From Kitasatospora viridis (GTDB taxonomy: Bacteria; Actinomycetota; Actinomycetes; Streptomycetales; Streptomycetaceae), in contig NZ_VIWT01000004.1 of the NCBI RefSeq assembly GCF_007829815.1, forward strand, positions 558,001-622,000: 64,000 nt of DNA, read 5' to 3'. Position numbers and translations under genes: made by a program. Under the pieces are notes generated by a model. The model was not told the origin of the DNA. It searched no databases and saw only the letters and a program-made list of their open reading frames with translations. Each line of letters begins with the position of its first letter. The first letter of the stretch is position 1. This document shows, in pieces, positions 24,617 through 31,818 of this stretch.

Positions 24617-25570
24617 TCACGGCGGATAGGCGTAGGCCGGGCACTTGGCGGACCGGGCGGCCTCGACGAAGGCGCCCACCAGCGGGTGCGCCCCCTGGCG
24701 CGGGTACACCAGCCGCACCGGCACCAGCGGCGCGCCGCGCAGCGGCAGGAAGCGGACGGCGGGGTGCGCGACCCGGTGCACGGCAATTCCGGGAACGACG
24801 CCGATGCCGCGCCCCGCCGCCACCGTCTCCAGCCATTCGTCGAAGTTCTGGCACAGGCTCGACGCGGTGGGCCGGGAACCCTCCGGCCACTGGTCCAGGC
24901 GCGTCGTCCCACTGACCACGTTGATGACCAGGGAATGCTGGGACAATTCTGACCAGGCGATATTCGACTGCTCGGCGAGCGGGGAGGTGCGGCTGACCGC
25001 GATGACCCTTCTTTCGTGGAAGAGCAGGACGCTTTCCAGCCCCGGCGGCGCGTTTCCGCGGATGACCGCGATATCGGTGAGCCCGCGGTCGACGCCGGCC
25101 AGCGCCTCGTCGTACCGGATCAGGTCGAGCCGCCCGCCGGTGGCCGCCTCGAATACCGTCAGCGCCTCCTGGGCCCACAGGTCGGGGAGCAGCCAGGCGA
25201 ATCCCAGCCGGAGCGGGTGGAAGTACCGGTTGACCTCCAGCGCGGAGTCGAGGTCCCGCAACAGCCGGTCCAGCGTGGTCTTGAGGTACTCGCCCTCCTT
25301 GGTGAGGGCGACGCTGCGGGTGGTGCGCCTGAGCAGTCGTGCGCCGAGGCTCTTCTCCAGTGCGTCGACCGCGCGGGTGAGGCTGGATTGGCTCACGCAG
25401 AGCCGTTTCGCGGCCCGGGTGAAACTGAGCTCGTCGGCGACCGCGACGAATCCTCTCAGGTGTCTCAGCTCTATTTTCCCGGACGCCGGTGCCGTGGATA
25501 CCTCGACGGATTCGACCGGTACCGCCGGTCTACGATGTTCCGCCTGGTCAACCGCACCCTGGGAACTCAT
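24617..25570 (-). CDS. LysR family transcriptional regulator
   Basis: A 317-residue LTTR. After a 30-residue unconserved leader, the winged helix covers about residues 33-92: LRHLRGFVAVADELSFTRAAKRLCVSQSSLTRAVDALEKSLGARLLRRTTRSVALTKEGEYL. The remainder is the two-subdomain effector-binding fold. It is transcribed away from the MocR gene across a 201-base region that must hold both promoters, the usual arrangement for an LTTR that controls its divergent neighbour and itself. It splits the cluster into two plus-strand blocks. Confidence 0.92.
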   Translation of the reverse strand: MSSQGAVDQAEHRRPAVPVESVEVSTAPASGKIELRHLRGFVAVADELSFTRAAKRLCVSQSSLTRAVDALEKSLGARLLRRTTRSVALTKEGEYLKTTLDRLLRDLDSALEVNRYFHPLRLGFAWLLPDLWAQEALTVFEAATGGRLDLIRYDEALAGVDRGLTDIAVIRGNAPPGLESVLLFHERRVIAVSRTSPLAEQSNIAWSELSQHSLVINVVSGTTRLDQWPEGSRPTASSLCQNFDEWLETVAAGRGIGVVPGIAVHRVAHPAVRFLPLRGAPLVPVRLVYPRQGAHPLVGAFVEAARSAKCPAYAYPP

Positions 25571-25635
25571 CGAACATGTCCCTCCCTACGGGCTCTGCCG
25601 CCCCTGGCCCCATGACCGACCGTCAGATGATTCCG

Positions 25636-25748
25636 TTTGTGACGGTAACATGGAGAACACACCCCGACAACAAAAGCAGGGTATCCGGAAAATGATCAGC
25701 ACGCCCCATTGATGTCCAGAGTTTCGCCCCCCGATAACTTTTGTGACG
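25636..25748. promoter_or_regulatory. Divergent LysR/MocR control region with two spaced direct repeats
   Basis: TTTGTGACG occurs at 25636-25644 and again at 25740-25748, in the same orientation. The 104-base spacing is close to ten helical turns. The first copy is embedded in GTT-N9-AAC, an LTTR-like partial symmetry. The region is the least GC-rich stretch nearby. Widely spaced direct repeats are a known feature of MocR binding sites. Confidence 0.5.
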
Positions 25749-25771
25749 CCTTTCTGGGTGAGGTGGTTTGA

Positions 25772-27313
25772 ATGAGCGCCAGGACCGAGGGAACGGCCGC
25801 CGGCAGCCTGCCGCTGAAGATCAGCAGTCTGACGGCCTGTCGGGACGTGATCCTGCGGGACAGCGACGAGCCGCTCTACCACCAGCTCTACACCCAGCTG
25901 CGCCACCTCATCGTGGCGAGCGGCCGGGTGGGACCGGGCAGCCGGCTGCCGTCCTCGCGCGCCCTGGCCGCCGCCCTCGGCATCTCGCGCAACACCGTGC
26001 TGCTCGCCTACCAGCGGCTCCAGGAGGACGGCTGCGTCGAGGGCCGGGCGGGCGGCGGAACGGTCGTCAGCACCACGCTGCGGGCCCCGCACCGGGGCCC
26101 GGCCGTCAGGTCGGCCACCGCGCCGGGCAGTTGCTCCGGCCCGACCCCGGCGCCCGCCCGGACCGCCGCCCCCGCGCCGCGCCCATCCGCGGTGGGCACC
26201 GCGTTCCCCGTCGACGTCCCCCCGCTCGACCTCTTCCCGATGCAGCTGTGGACGGCCCTGCTGAGCCGCCGGCTGCGGCTGTCCGGCGAGCGGCTGCTGG
26301 TCGGCGCGGACCGGTTGGGCCTGCCGGCCCTGCGGGCCGCCATCGCGGCGTTCCTCGGCGCCTCCCGCGGCATCGTCTGCTCGCCGGACCAGGTGGTGGT
26401 CACCCGCGGGGTCGAGGCCACCGTCGAACTGCTGGCCCGCAGCCTGCTCGACGTCGGCGACACCGTCTGGTGCGAGGACCCCGGCGATCCCCGGCTGCGC
26501 CAACTGCTCTGCTGGAACGGCGCCGAGCCCGTCGCCATCCCGGTCGACCAGGACGGGCTGAACGTCTGGCACGCCGTGGAGCACCACCCCGGCGCCCGGC
26601 TCGCGGTGGTCTCCGCCGCGCACCAACTGCCGCTCGGCGCGGCGCTGTCACCGGCCCGGCGCACCGCGCTGCTGCGCCACGCGCGCGAGCACGGTGGCTG
26701 GATCGTGGACGTCGAACGGGACGGGCCGTTCCTCAACTCCCGTGCCGACCGGGCGCTCTGGAGCGAGGCGGGGCACGACCAGGTGATCCACGTGGGCAGC
26801 TTCGACTCGGTGCTGTTCCCGCAGGTCCGGCTCGGCTACTGCGTCCTGCCGCCCGAACTGCTGGACCGGGTGGACCGGGTGGCCGGCGTGATGGACACCG
26901 AGGCGTCCGCCGTGACCCAGGCCGCACTCGCCGACTTCCTGGAGCACCACCGGTTCGTCGGCTTCCTGCACCGCAGCGCCGAGGCCTGCGCCGAGCGGCG
27001 CGCCGCGCTGCTCCGGGCCCTGTGCGAACTGCACGGCGACGACCGGCACTTGGTCGGCCACGAGCAGGGCGGCGGCTTCCTCACCGTCGCCCTGCCGAAC
27101 AGCGCCCGGCTCGGCCCCGTGCCGGCGCCGGCCGGACCGGCCACCAGGCCGCCGGTGCACCTGGGCCGGTACGCCTTCCACCGGCCCGCGCTGCCCGGCT
27201 TCGTGCTCGGCTTCGCCTCGCTGCGCGAGGCGCAGATCCCCGCGGCCGTGCGCGCCTGGGCGCCGCTGCTCGCCGCGGGCGACCAGCCCCGGCGCGGCCG
27301 CCTGGCCGGCTGA
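25772..27313 (+). CDS. MocR/GabR-type regulator with degenerate PLP site
   Basis: A 513-residue fusion of a GntR winged helix (about residues 30-100: LYHQLYTQLRHLIVASGRVGPGSRLPSSRALAAALGISRNTVLLAYQRLQ) and a fold-type-I aminotransferase domain (about 150-500). In MocR proteins PLP is held by Lys in a G-T-F-S-K-T-L-x-P motif; here that region reads GSFDSVLFPQVRLGY, so Lys is replaced by Ser and the preceding Ser by Asp. The DDYDSEF-like segment is also altered (VDVERDGPF). It probably does not form the usual PLP Schiff base and may sense a different ligand. GAGGTGG lies upstream of the ATG. Confidence 0.9.
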   Translation: MSARTEGTAAGSLPLKISSLTACRDVILRDSDEPLYHQLYTQLRHLIVASGRVGPGSRLPSSRALAAALGISRNTVLLAYQRLQEDGCVEGRAGGGTVVSTTLRAPHRGPAVRSATAPGSCSGPTPAPARTAAPAPRPSAVGTAFPVDVPPLDLFPMQLWTALLSRRLRLSGERLLVGADRLGLPALRAAIAAFLGASRGIVCSPDQVVVTRGVEATVELLARSLLDVGDTVWCEDPGDPRLRQLLCWNGAEPVAIPVDQDGLNVWHAVEHHPGARLAVVSAAHQLPLGAALSPARRTALLRHAREHGGWIVDVERDGPFLNSRADRALWSEAGHDQVIHVGSFDSVLFPQVRLGYCVLPPELLDRVDRVAGVMDTEASAVTQAALADFLEHHRFVGFLHRSAEACAERRAALLRALCELHGDDRHLVGHEQGGGFLTVALPNSARLGPVPAPAGPATRPPVHLGRYAFHRPALPGFVLGFASLREAQIPAAVRAWAPLLAAGDQPRRGRLAG

Positions 27314-27340
27314 CCTGCTGACCTGCTGACCTGCTGACCC
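27311..27340 (+). repeat. 8-base tandem repeats at a stop codon
   Basis: TGACCTGC occurs three times without mismatch and a fourth time in part (TGACCC). The first copy starts with the TGA stop of the MocR gene. Confidence 0.92.
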
Positions 27341-27370
27341 AACGGCGAACCATCCGGCCCGACTTGGCCC

Positions 27371-27415
27371 CGTCGAACTTGACCTCGTCGAACTCGACCC
27401 CTTCGAACTTGGCTC
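27371..27415 (+). repeat. Three 15-base direct repeats before the ThiF-like gene
   Basis: Units 27371-27385, 27386-27400 and 27401-27415 share the core TCGAACT followed by a pyrimidine-rich tail. They lie 99 bases upstream of the ThiF-like start, where repeated regulator half-sites would be expected; they could equally be neutral slippage repeats like others in this window. Confidence 0.75.
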
Positions 27416-27513
27416 CGAAGCCAGCTCCCCATTGGACCTGTCCGCAGCACGCGCCGGCGCCGACCCTTGAGTCAGCAGGGCGGGCCTGCGACACCACCGG
27501 AGAGGAAGACCCG

Positions 27514-28401
27514 ATGGCTTCGAATTCCTTCTACAGTTTCCCGAGCGAGTACGACGAGGAGCTCTACTGGGCACGGGTGAGCCGCAACCTGGGTTGGCTC
27601 GGCGACACCGAGGACGAGGCCCGGGCCCGCCAGACCACGCTGCGGGACGCGGTGGTCGGCGTCGCCGGCTGCGGCGGCATCGGCGGCTCGATGGTCGACC
27701 GGCTGGCCCGGCTCGGCGTGCTGAAGCTGCGGATCGCCGACCTGGACACCTTCGAGTACTCCAACATCAACCGCCAGCTCGGCGCCGGCTTCGGCACCAT
27801 CGGCAAGAGCAAGGCCGAGGTCGTCGCCGAGGAGGTGCACAAGATGGCCCCGGACGTGGCCATCGACGTCTTCACCGGCGGGATCACCGAGGAATCGGCG
27901 GACGCCTTCCTGGAGGGCTGCGACTACGTGCTCGACGAGATCGAGCCGTACGAGGTCAAGGCCCGCTACGCGCTGCACCGCGCGTTCCGCCGCTCCGAGC
28001 GCTGCAAGTTCATGATGACCGCGCACGTCTACGGCAACCGGACCTTCCTGTGGAAGTGGACCCGCGACTCCATGCCGCTGGAGGAGCTGCTCAACGTGCC
28101 CGAGGACGAGGAGATGTCGCCCGAGCGCGCCGAGAAGCTGATGAGCCGGCTGATCCCGGAGTGGCCGACCTTCCCCGCGGACAGCATGCAGCGCTACTGG
28201 CTGATCGAGCGGGCCACCTGCCCGATCATCCCGGGCGCCCCGCCGATGGCCCAGGGCCTGCTGCTGGACCGGCTGATGCTGGAGATCGCCGGGATCGCGG
28301 AGCAGGGCGGCGACACCATGGACTTCCCGGTCTCCCCCGGCTACGCCATGGTGGACTCCCGCACCTGGACCGCCAAGTCCGTGCAGGGCCGGTGGTGGTA
28401 G
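27514..28401 (+). CDS. ThiF/E1-like adenylyltransferase
   Basis: A 295-residue Rossmann-fold enzyme of the E1-like (ThiF/MoeB/TcdA) superfamily. Visible are the nucleotide loop GVAGCGGIGGSM near residue 50, the adenylation block RIADLDTFEYSNINRQLGAGFGTIGKSKAEVVAEEV (Asp that binds Mg/ATP, Arg of NxNRQ, Lys of KxxK), and a D-E-I-E-P pair at about 145 in the position of the second Mg region. The zinc C-x-x-C pairs of MoeB/ThiF are absent. It should activate a carboxylate as acyl-adenylate. The gene is joined stop-to-start to the carbamoyltransferase gene; GAGAGGAAG precedes its ATG. Confidence 0.9.
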   Translation: MASNSFYSFPSEYDEELYWARVSRNLGWLGDTEDEARARQTTLRDAVVGVAGCGGIGGSMVDRLARLGVLKLRIADLDTFEYSNINRQLGAGFGTIGKSKAEVVAEEVHKMAPDVAIDVFTGGITEESADAFLEGCDYVLDEIEPYEVKARYALHRAFRRSERCKFMMTAHVYGNRTFLWKWTRDSMPLEELLNVPEDEEMSPERAEKLMSRLIPEWPTFPADSMQRYWLIERATCPIIPGAPPMAQGLLLDRLMLEIAGIAEQGGDTMDFPVSPGYAMVDSRTWTAKSVQGRWW

Positions 28402-29355
28402 GTGTCCTCGGCGCCAGGCGCGGCCGCCCCCTCGGGCGGCTTCGCCGGGAGGCACGCGCTGTCGATGCGCCAGTACGGCCGGGAGGACCTGGAGCTGCTC
28501 TTCCGAACCGCTGACGTCATGGCCGACCGGCTCCAACGCGCCTTCCTGAGGCGCCCGTTGGACGGCCGGATCATGATGACGGCGTTCTTCGAGCCGAGCA
28601 CCCGGACCCGCCTGGTGCACGAGACCGCGATGCTGCGGCTCGGCGGCACGGTCTCCGGCTTCGCCGACCCGTCCGTCACCCGGGCCGAGGGGAGCACCGC
28701 CGAGTCGGACGAGGACATCCTGCGGATGCTCGACTCCTACGCGGACGTCATCGTGCTGCGCCACCCGACCACCGGCCGCCCGGCCGAGCTCGCCGCCCGG
28801 CTGACCGGCGCCCTGCTGATCAACGGCGGCGACGGGACCGGCGAGCACCCCACCCAGGCCATGGTCGACCTCTACACCCTGTACCGGCGGTTCGGCTCCA
28901 TCGACGGGCTGCGGCTGCTGCTGGTCAACGACCTGCGGATGCGCTGCGTCAACTCCCTGCTGCTGGGGCTGCGGAACTTCGACTGCGAGGTCAGCGCCGT
29001 GGCCACCGACGGCATGGACCGGCCGGAGGGCGAGGAGGCCGACTGGGCCTCGGACGGGCCGCCGGTCACCATCGGCGGCAGCGTGGTCGAGCTGCTGCCC
29101 AAGGTCGACGTGCTGTACTCCTCCCCGACGGTGTCGCTCCGCTCGGCCGCCGGGGACCGCACCCGGCCGCTGACGATCGACCGGCGGCTGCTGGAGGAAC
29201 ACGCGGGCCGGCACCTGGCCGTGCTGCACCCGCTGCCGCGCAAGGGCGAGTTGGCCACCGACGTGGACGACACCCCGTTCAACGCCTACTGGGCCCAGGC
29301 CACGTACGGCGTGGCGGTGCGGATGGCACTGCTGACGCTCATGTTCGACGCCTGA
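28402..29355 (+). CDS. Carbamoyltransferase of the aspartate carbamoyltransferase family, altered acceptor site
   Basis: A 317-residue ATCase/OTCase-fold enzyme. Carbamoyl-phosphate residues are intact: FFEPSTRTR near residue 58, V-L-R-H-P near 117, GEHPTQAMVDLY near 150, and VLHPLPRKGE near 275. Aspartate-specific residues of E. coli PyrB are not: the 80s loop with Lys84 has no lysine (TRAEGSTAESDED), and the Arg229/Gln231 loop T-R-V-Q reads SSPTVSLR. Some other amine is therefore the likely carbamoyl acceptor. GTG at 28402 directly follows the TAG of the ThiF-like gene, so translation is coupled. A pyrB housekeeping role is unlikely here because no pyrimidine genes are adjacent. Confidence 0.9.
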   Translation: MSSAPGAAAPSGGFAGRHALSMRQYGREDLELLFRTADVMADRLQRAFLRRPLDGRIMMTAFFEPSTRTRLVHETAMLRLGGTVSGFADPSVTRAEGSTAESDEDILRMLDSYADVIVLRHPTTGRPAELAARLTGALLINGGDGTGEHPTQAMVDLYTLYRRFGSIDGLRLLLVNDLRMRCVNSLLLGLRNFDCEVSAVATDGMDRPEGEEADWASDGPPVTIGGSVVELLPKVDVLYSSPTVSLRSAAGDRTRPLTIDRRLLEEHAGRHLAVLHPLPRKGELATDVDDTPFNAYWAQATYGVAVRMALLTLMFDA

Positions 29356-29391
29356 CCAACGCCTGACCGACGCATGACCGACGCATGATCA
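29348..29391 (+). repeat. Four 11-base tandem repeats at a stop codon
   Basis: Units begin at 29348, 29359, 29370 and 29381 with the pattern ACGC(C/A)TGACC(A/G), the last copy diverged. The first contains the TGA stop of the carbamoyltransferase gene. Confidence 0.9.
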
Positions 29392-29590
29392 ACACCGGCG
29401 CGGCGCAAGATCGACACCGGACCGGTCCAACACACCGTCACCGCAGGGCCAGCACAACGCCGTCGCACCCGATTGGCGTACCTTCAGTGCACACCGCCGC
29501 CGCACCGCCGCCACCAGCGGCCGTGCGGCGGCGGCGTCCGGCGCCGCGGCCCCGGACGCCGGGCCAAACCCCATCAGCGGAGGAATCGAA

Positions 29591-31546
29591 GTGGAAGCGA
29601 GCACTTTGCGCGTATGCATCGTCGGCGCCGGGCCGCGCGGACTCTCCGTCCTAGAACGGCTCTGTGCCAACGAGCGGAAGTCGGCCGCGCACCCGGCCGT
29701 GGTCGTCCACGTGGTCGACCCGTCGGCCCCCGGCCCGGGACGGGTCTGGCGGGTCGCGCAGTCGACCCAGTTGCTGATGAACACGGTGGCCTCCCAGATC
29801 ACCGTCTACACCGACCACAGCGTGGAGATGGAGGGGCCGGTCGAGAGCGGCCCCAGCCTGTACGAATGGGCGGTGGCGACCCGTGCCGCCGCGCCGGCCG
29901 GCGCCGGCCGCGACGAGTCCCTGCGGGCCGAACTGGCCGCCCTGGGGCCCGACTCCTACCCCACCCGCTCGCTCTACGGGCGCTACCTCAGCGACGCGTT
30001 CCGCGAGATCGTCGCCGGCGCGCCCGAGCACATCTCCGTCCGGGTGCACCGCTCCCGGGCGGTCACCGTGGACACCGTGGACGGCGCGCAGGTCGTCACC
30101 CTGCAGGACGGCACCCGCCTGGACGCCCTGGACGCGGTGGTGCTGGCCCAGGGGCACGTGCCGGCCGTGCCGGTGCGCGCGGAGCGGGAGTTGGAGCGGA
30201 CCGCGCAGCACCTCGGCCTGCTCTACGTGCCGCCCGCGAACCCGGCGGACGTGGACCTGGCCGTGATCGCCCCCGGGCAGTCGGTGCTGCTGCGCGGGCT
30301 CGGCCTCAACTTCTTCGACTACATGGCCCTGCTGACCACCGGTCGGGGCGGCCGGTTCGAGCAGAGCGGGGACGGGCTGGTCTACCACCCCTCCGGCCGG
30401 GAGCCCCGACTGTTCGCCGGCTCGCGCCGCGGCGTCCCGTACCACGCGCGCGGGGAGAACGAGAAGGGCGCGTACGGCCGCCACGAGCCCGGCCTGCTGA
30501 TTCCGGAGGTCGTCGCCGAACTGCGCCAGCGGGCCGCCTCCGGCGATCCGTTGATCTTCAGCGCGGACCTGTGGCCGCTGATCGCCCGGGAGGTGCAGGG
30601 CGTCTACTACGGCGCGCTGCTGGCCGCCCGCGGCGAGACCGAGGAGGCCAAGCACTTCGCCCCCCGCTACCTCACCGTCCAGGCCGGGCAGGAGGAGGAG
30701 GCGCTGCTGGCCGACTTCGGCATCACCCCCGCCGACCACTGGGACTGGACCCGGATCGCCTACCCGTACCAGGACCGCACCTTCACCGACCGCCGGGACT
30801 TCCACGACTGGCTGCTGCCGTACATGGAGCAGGACGTCCGGGAGGCCCGGGCCGGCAACGTCAGCGGGCCGCTCAAGGCCGCCCTGGACGTGCTGCGCGA
30901 CCTGCGCAACGAGATCCGGCTGGTGGTGGACCACGGCGGCCTCGAAGGGCGCTCGCACCGCGAGGAGTTGGAGGGGTGGTACACCCCGCTCAACGCCTTC
31001 CTGTCGATCGGTCCGCCGGCCTCCCGGATCGAGGAGATGGCGGCGCTGATCCGGGCCGGCCTGCTGGAGGTCGTCGGTCCCGGCATGCGGCTGGTCGTGG
31101 ACCAGGACCGGGCGGCCTTCACCGCGCACTCCGACCGGGTCGGCGGCGCACCGGTGTCCGCCTCGGTGCTGATCGAGGCCCGGCTGCCGGAGCCGGACCT
31201 GCGGCGCACCGCCGACCCGCTGCTGGCCTACCTCAAGGCCACCGGCCAGTGCAGCACCTACCGCATCCCCGGCAACGACGGACGCAGCTACGAGACCGGC
31301 GGGCTCGCGGTCACCGAGCGCCCGTACCGGGTGATCGACGCCCAGGGCATGGCGCACCCGCGGCGCTTCGCCTTCGGCATCCCGACGGAGTCCGTGCACT
31401 GGGTGACCGCGGCGGGGATCCGACCCGGCGTCAACTCGGTCACCCTCGCCGACTCCGACGCGATCGCCCGCACCCTGCTGGCCCTGACCCCGGTCCCGGG
31501 CCGGCCGACGGACCGGCCGGTCGCCCTGGTGGAGCTCCGGGGCTGA
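29591..31546 (+). CDS. FAD/NAD(P)-binding oxidoreductase (NAD_binding_9 type)
   Basis: A 651-residue flavoprotein of the FAD-NAD(P)-binding family (PF13454 type). The first Rossmann motif is VCIVGAGPRGLSVLERL at residues 7-23, followed by VVDPSAPGPGRVWR. A second nucleotide-binding strand appears as SVLLRGLGLNFFDYMALLT near residue 232. FGIPTESVHWVTAAGIRPGVNS near residue 595 resembles the FAD return motif of these proteins. The family relates to N-hydroxylating and Baeyer-Villiger-like monooxygenases, so oxidation of an amine or ring is plausible. GGAGGAA precedes the GTG at 29591. It is the last gene of the cluster; a hairpin follows. Confidence 0.86.
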   Translation: MEASTLRVCIVGAGPRGLSVLERLCANERKSAAHPAVVVHVVDPSAPGPGRVWRVAQSTQLLMNTVASQITVYTDHSVEMEGPVESGPSLYEWAVATRAAAPAGAGRDESLRAELAALGPDSYPTRSLYGRYLSDAFREIVAGAPEHISVRVHRSRAVTVDTVDGAQVVTLQDGTRLDALDAVVLAQGHVPAVPVRAERELERTAQHLGLLYVPPANPADVDLAVIAPGQSVLLRGLGLNFFDYMALLTTGRGGRFEQSGDGLVYHPSGREPRLFAGSRRGVPYHARGENEKGAYGRHEPGLLIPEVVAELRQRAASGDPLIFSADLWPLIAREVQGVYYGALLAARGETEEAKHFAPRYLTVQAGQEEEALLADFGITPADHWDWTRIAYPYQDRTFTDRRDFHDWLLPYMEQDVREARAGNVSGPLKAALDVLRDLRNEIRLVVDHGGLEGRSHREELEGWYTPLNAFLSIGPPASRIEEMAALIRAGLLEVVGPGMRLVVDQDRAAFTAHSDRVGGAPVSASVLIEARLPEPDLRRTADPLLAYLKATGQCSTYRIPGNDGRSYETGGLAVTERPYRVIDAQGMAHPRRFAFGIPTESVHWVTAAGIRPGVNSVTLADSDAIARTLLALTPVPGRPTDRPVALVELRG

Positions 31547-31560
31547 CGGGCCGCCGGCCA

Positions 31561-31622
31561 CGACACCGTCGCGCGGCAGCCGCCCGCCCTCCCGGGTCGG
31601 GTGACACTGCGCGACGGTGTCG
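31561..31622 (+). terminator. Long-stem hairpin ending the cluster
   Basis: Perfect 14-base arms CGACACCGTCGCGC (31561-31574) and its complement (31609-31622) flank a 34-base loop, 14 bases after the stop of the FAD/NAD(P) gene. It is a plausible intrinsic terminator for the cluster transcript. Confidence 0.7.
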
Positions 31623-31744
31623 TCGGCGCAGCCCGCCCCGGCGGTGGGCGTCTTCGAGGAAGGCCATGGTCGCCAGGGCAGCCGCCCGGTCAGCGGCAGC
31701 CAGATCCGGGTGGAGAGCACCCACGGGCCCCGGGGAAAGGCGAA

Positions 31745-31801
31745 GCCGGGAGTGCGCTTCCGGCCCGCGTGGGGGTCGGGTCGGGGCGGCGCACTCCCGG
31801 C
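31745..31801 (-). terminator. Hairpin downstream of the purine permease
   Basis: Perfect 13-base arms GCCGGGAGTGCGC (31745-31757) and its complement (31789-31801) flank a 31-base loop, 18 bases beyond the stop of the minus-strand permease gene. It fits a terminator for that gene; with the hairpin at 31561-31622 it insulates the two convergent transcripts. Confidence 0.68.
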
Positions 31802-31818
31802 GGTCCGTTCGGGTCCGG

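Noticed and set aside
28402..29355. Reading the carbamoyltransferase as housekeeping pyrB
   Set aside because: The aspartate-binding Lys and Arg are missing and no pyrimidine genes (pyrC, carA, carB, pyrR) are adjacent.
17898..31546. RiPP cluster because of the ThiF-like protein
   Set aside because: I looked for a short precursor-peptide frame with a ribosome binding site in the gaps (27314-27513, 29356-29590, 20213-20334) and saw only repeats and no convincing peptide; it cannot be fully excluded by eye.
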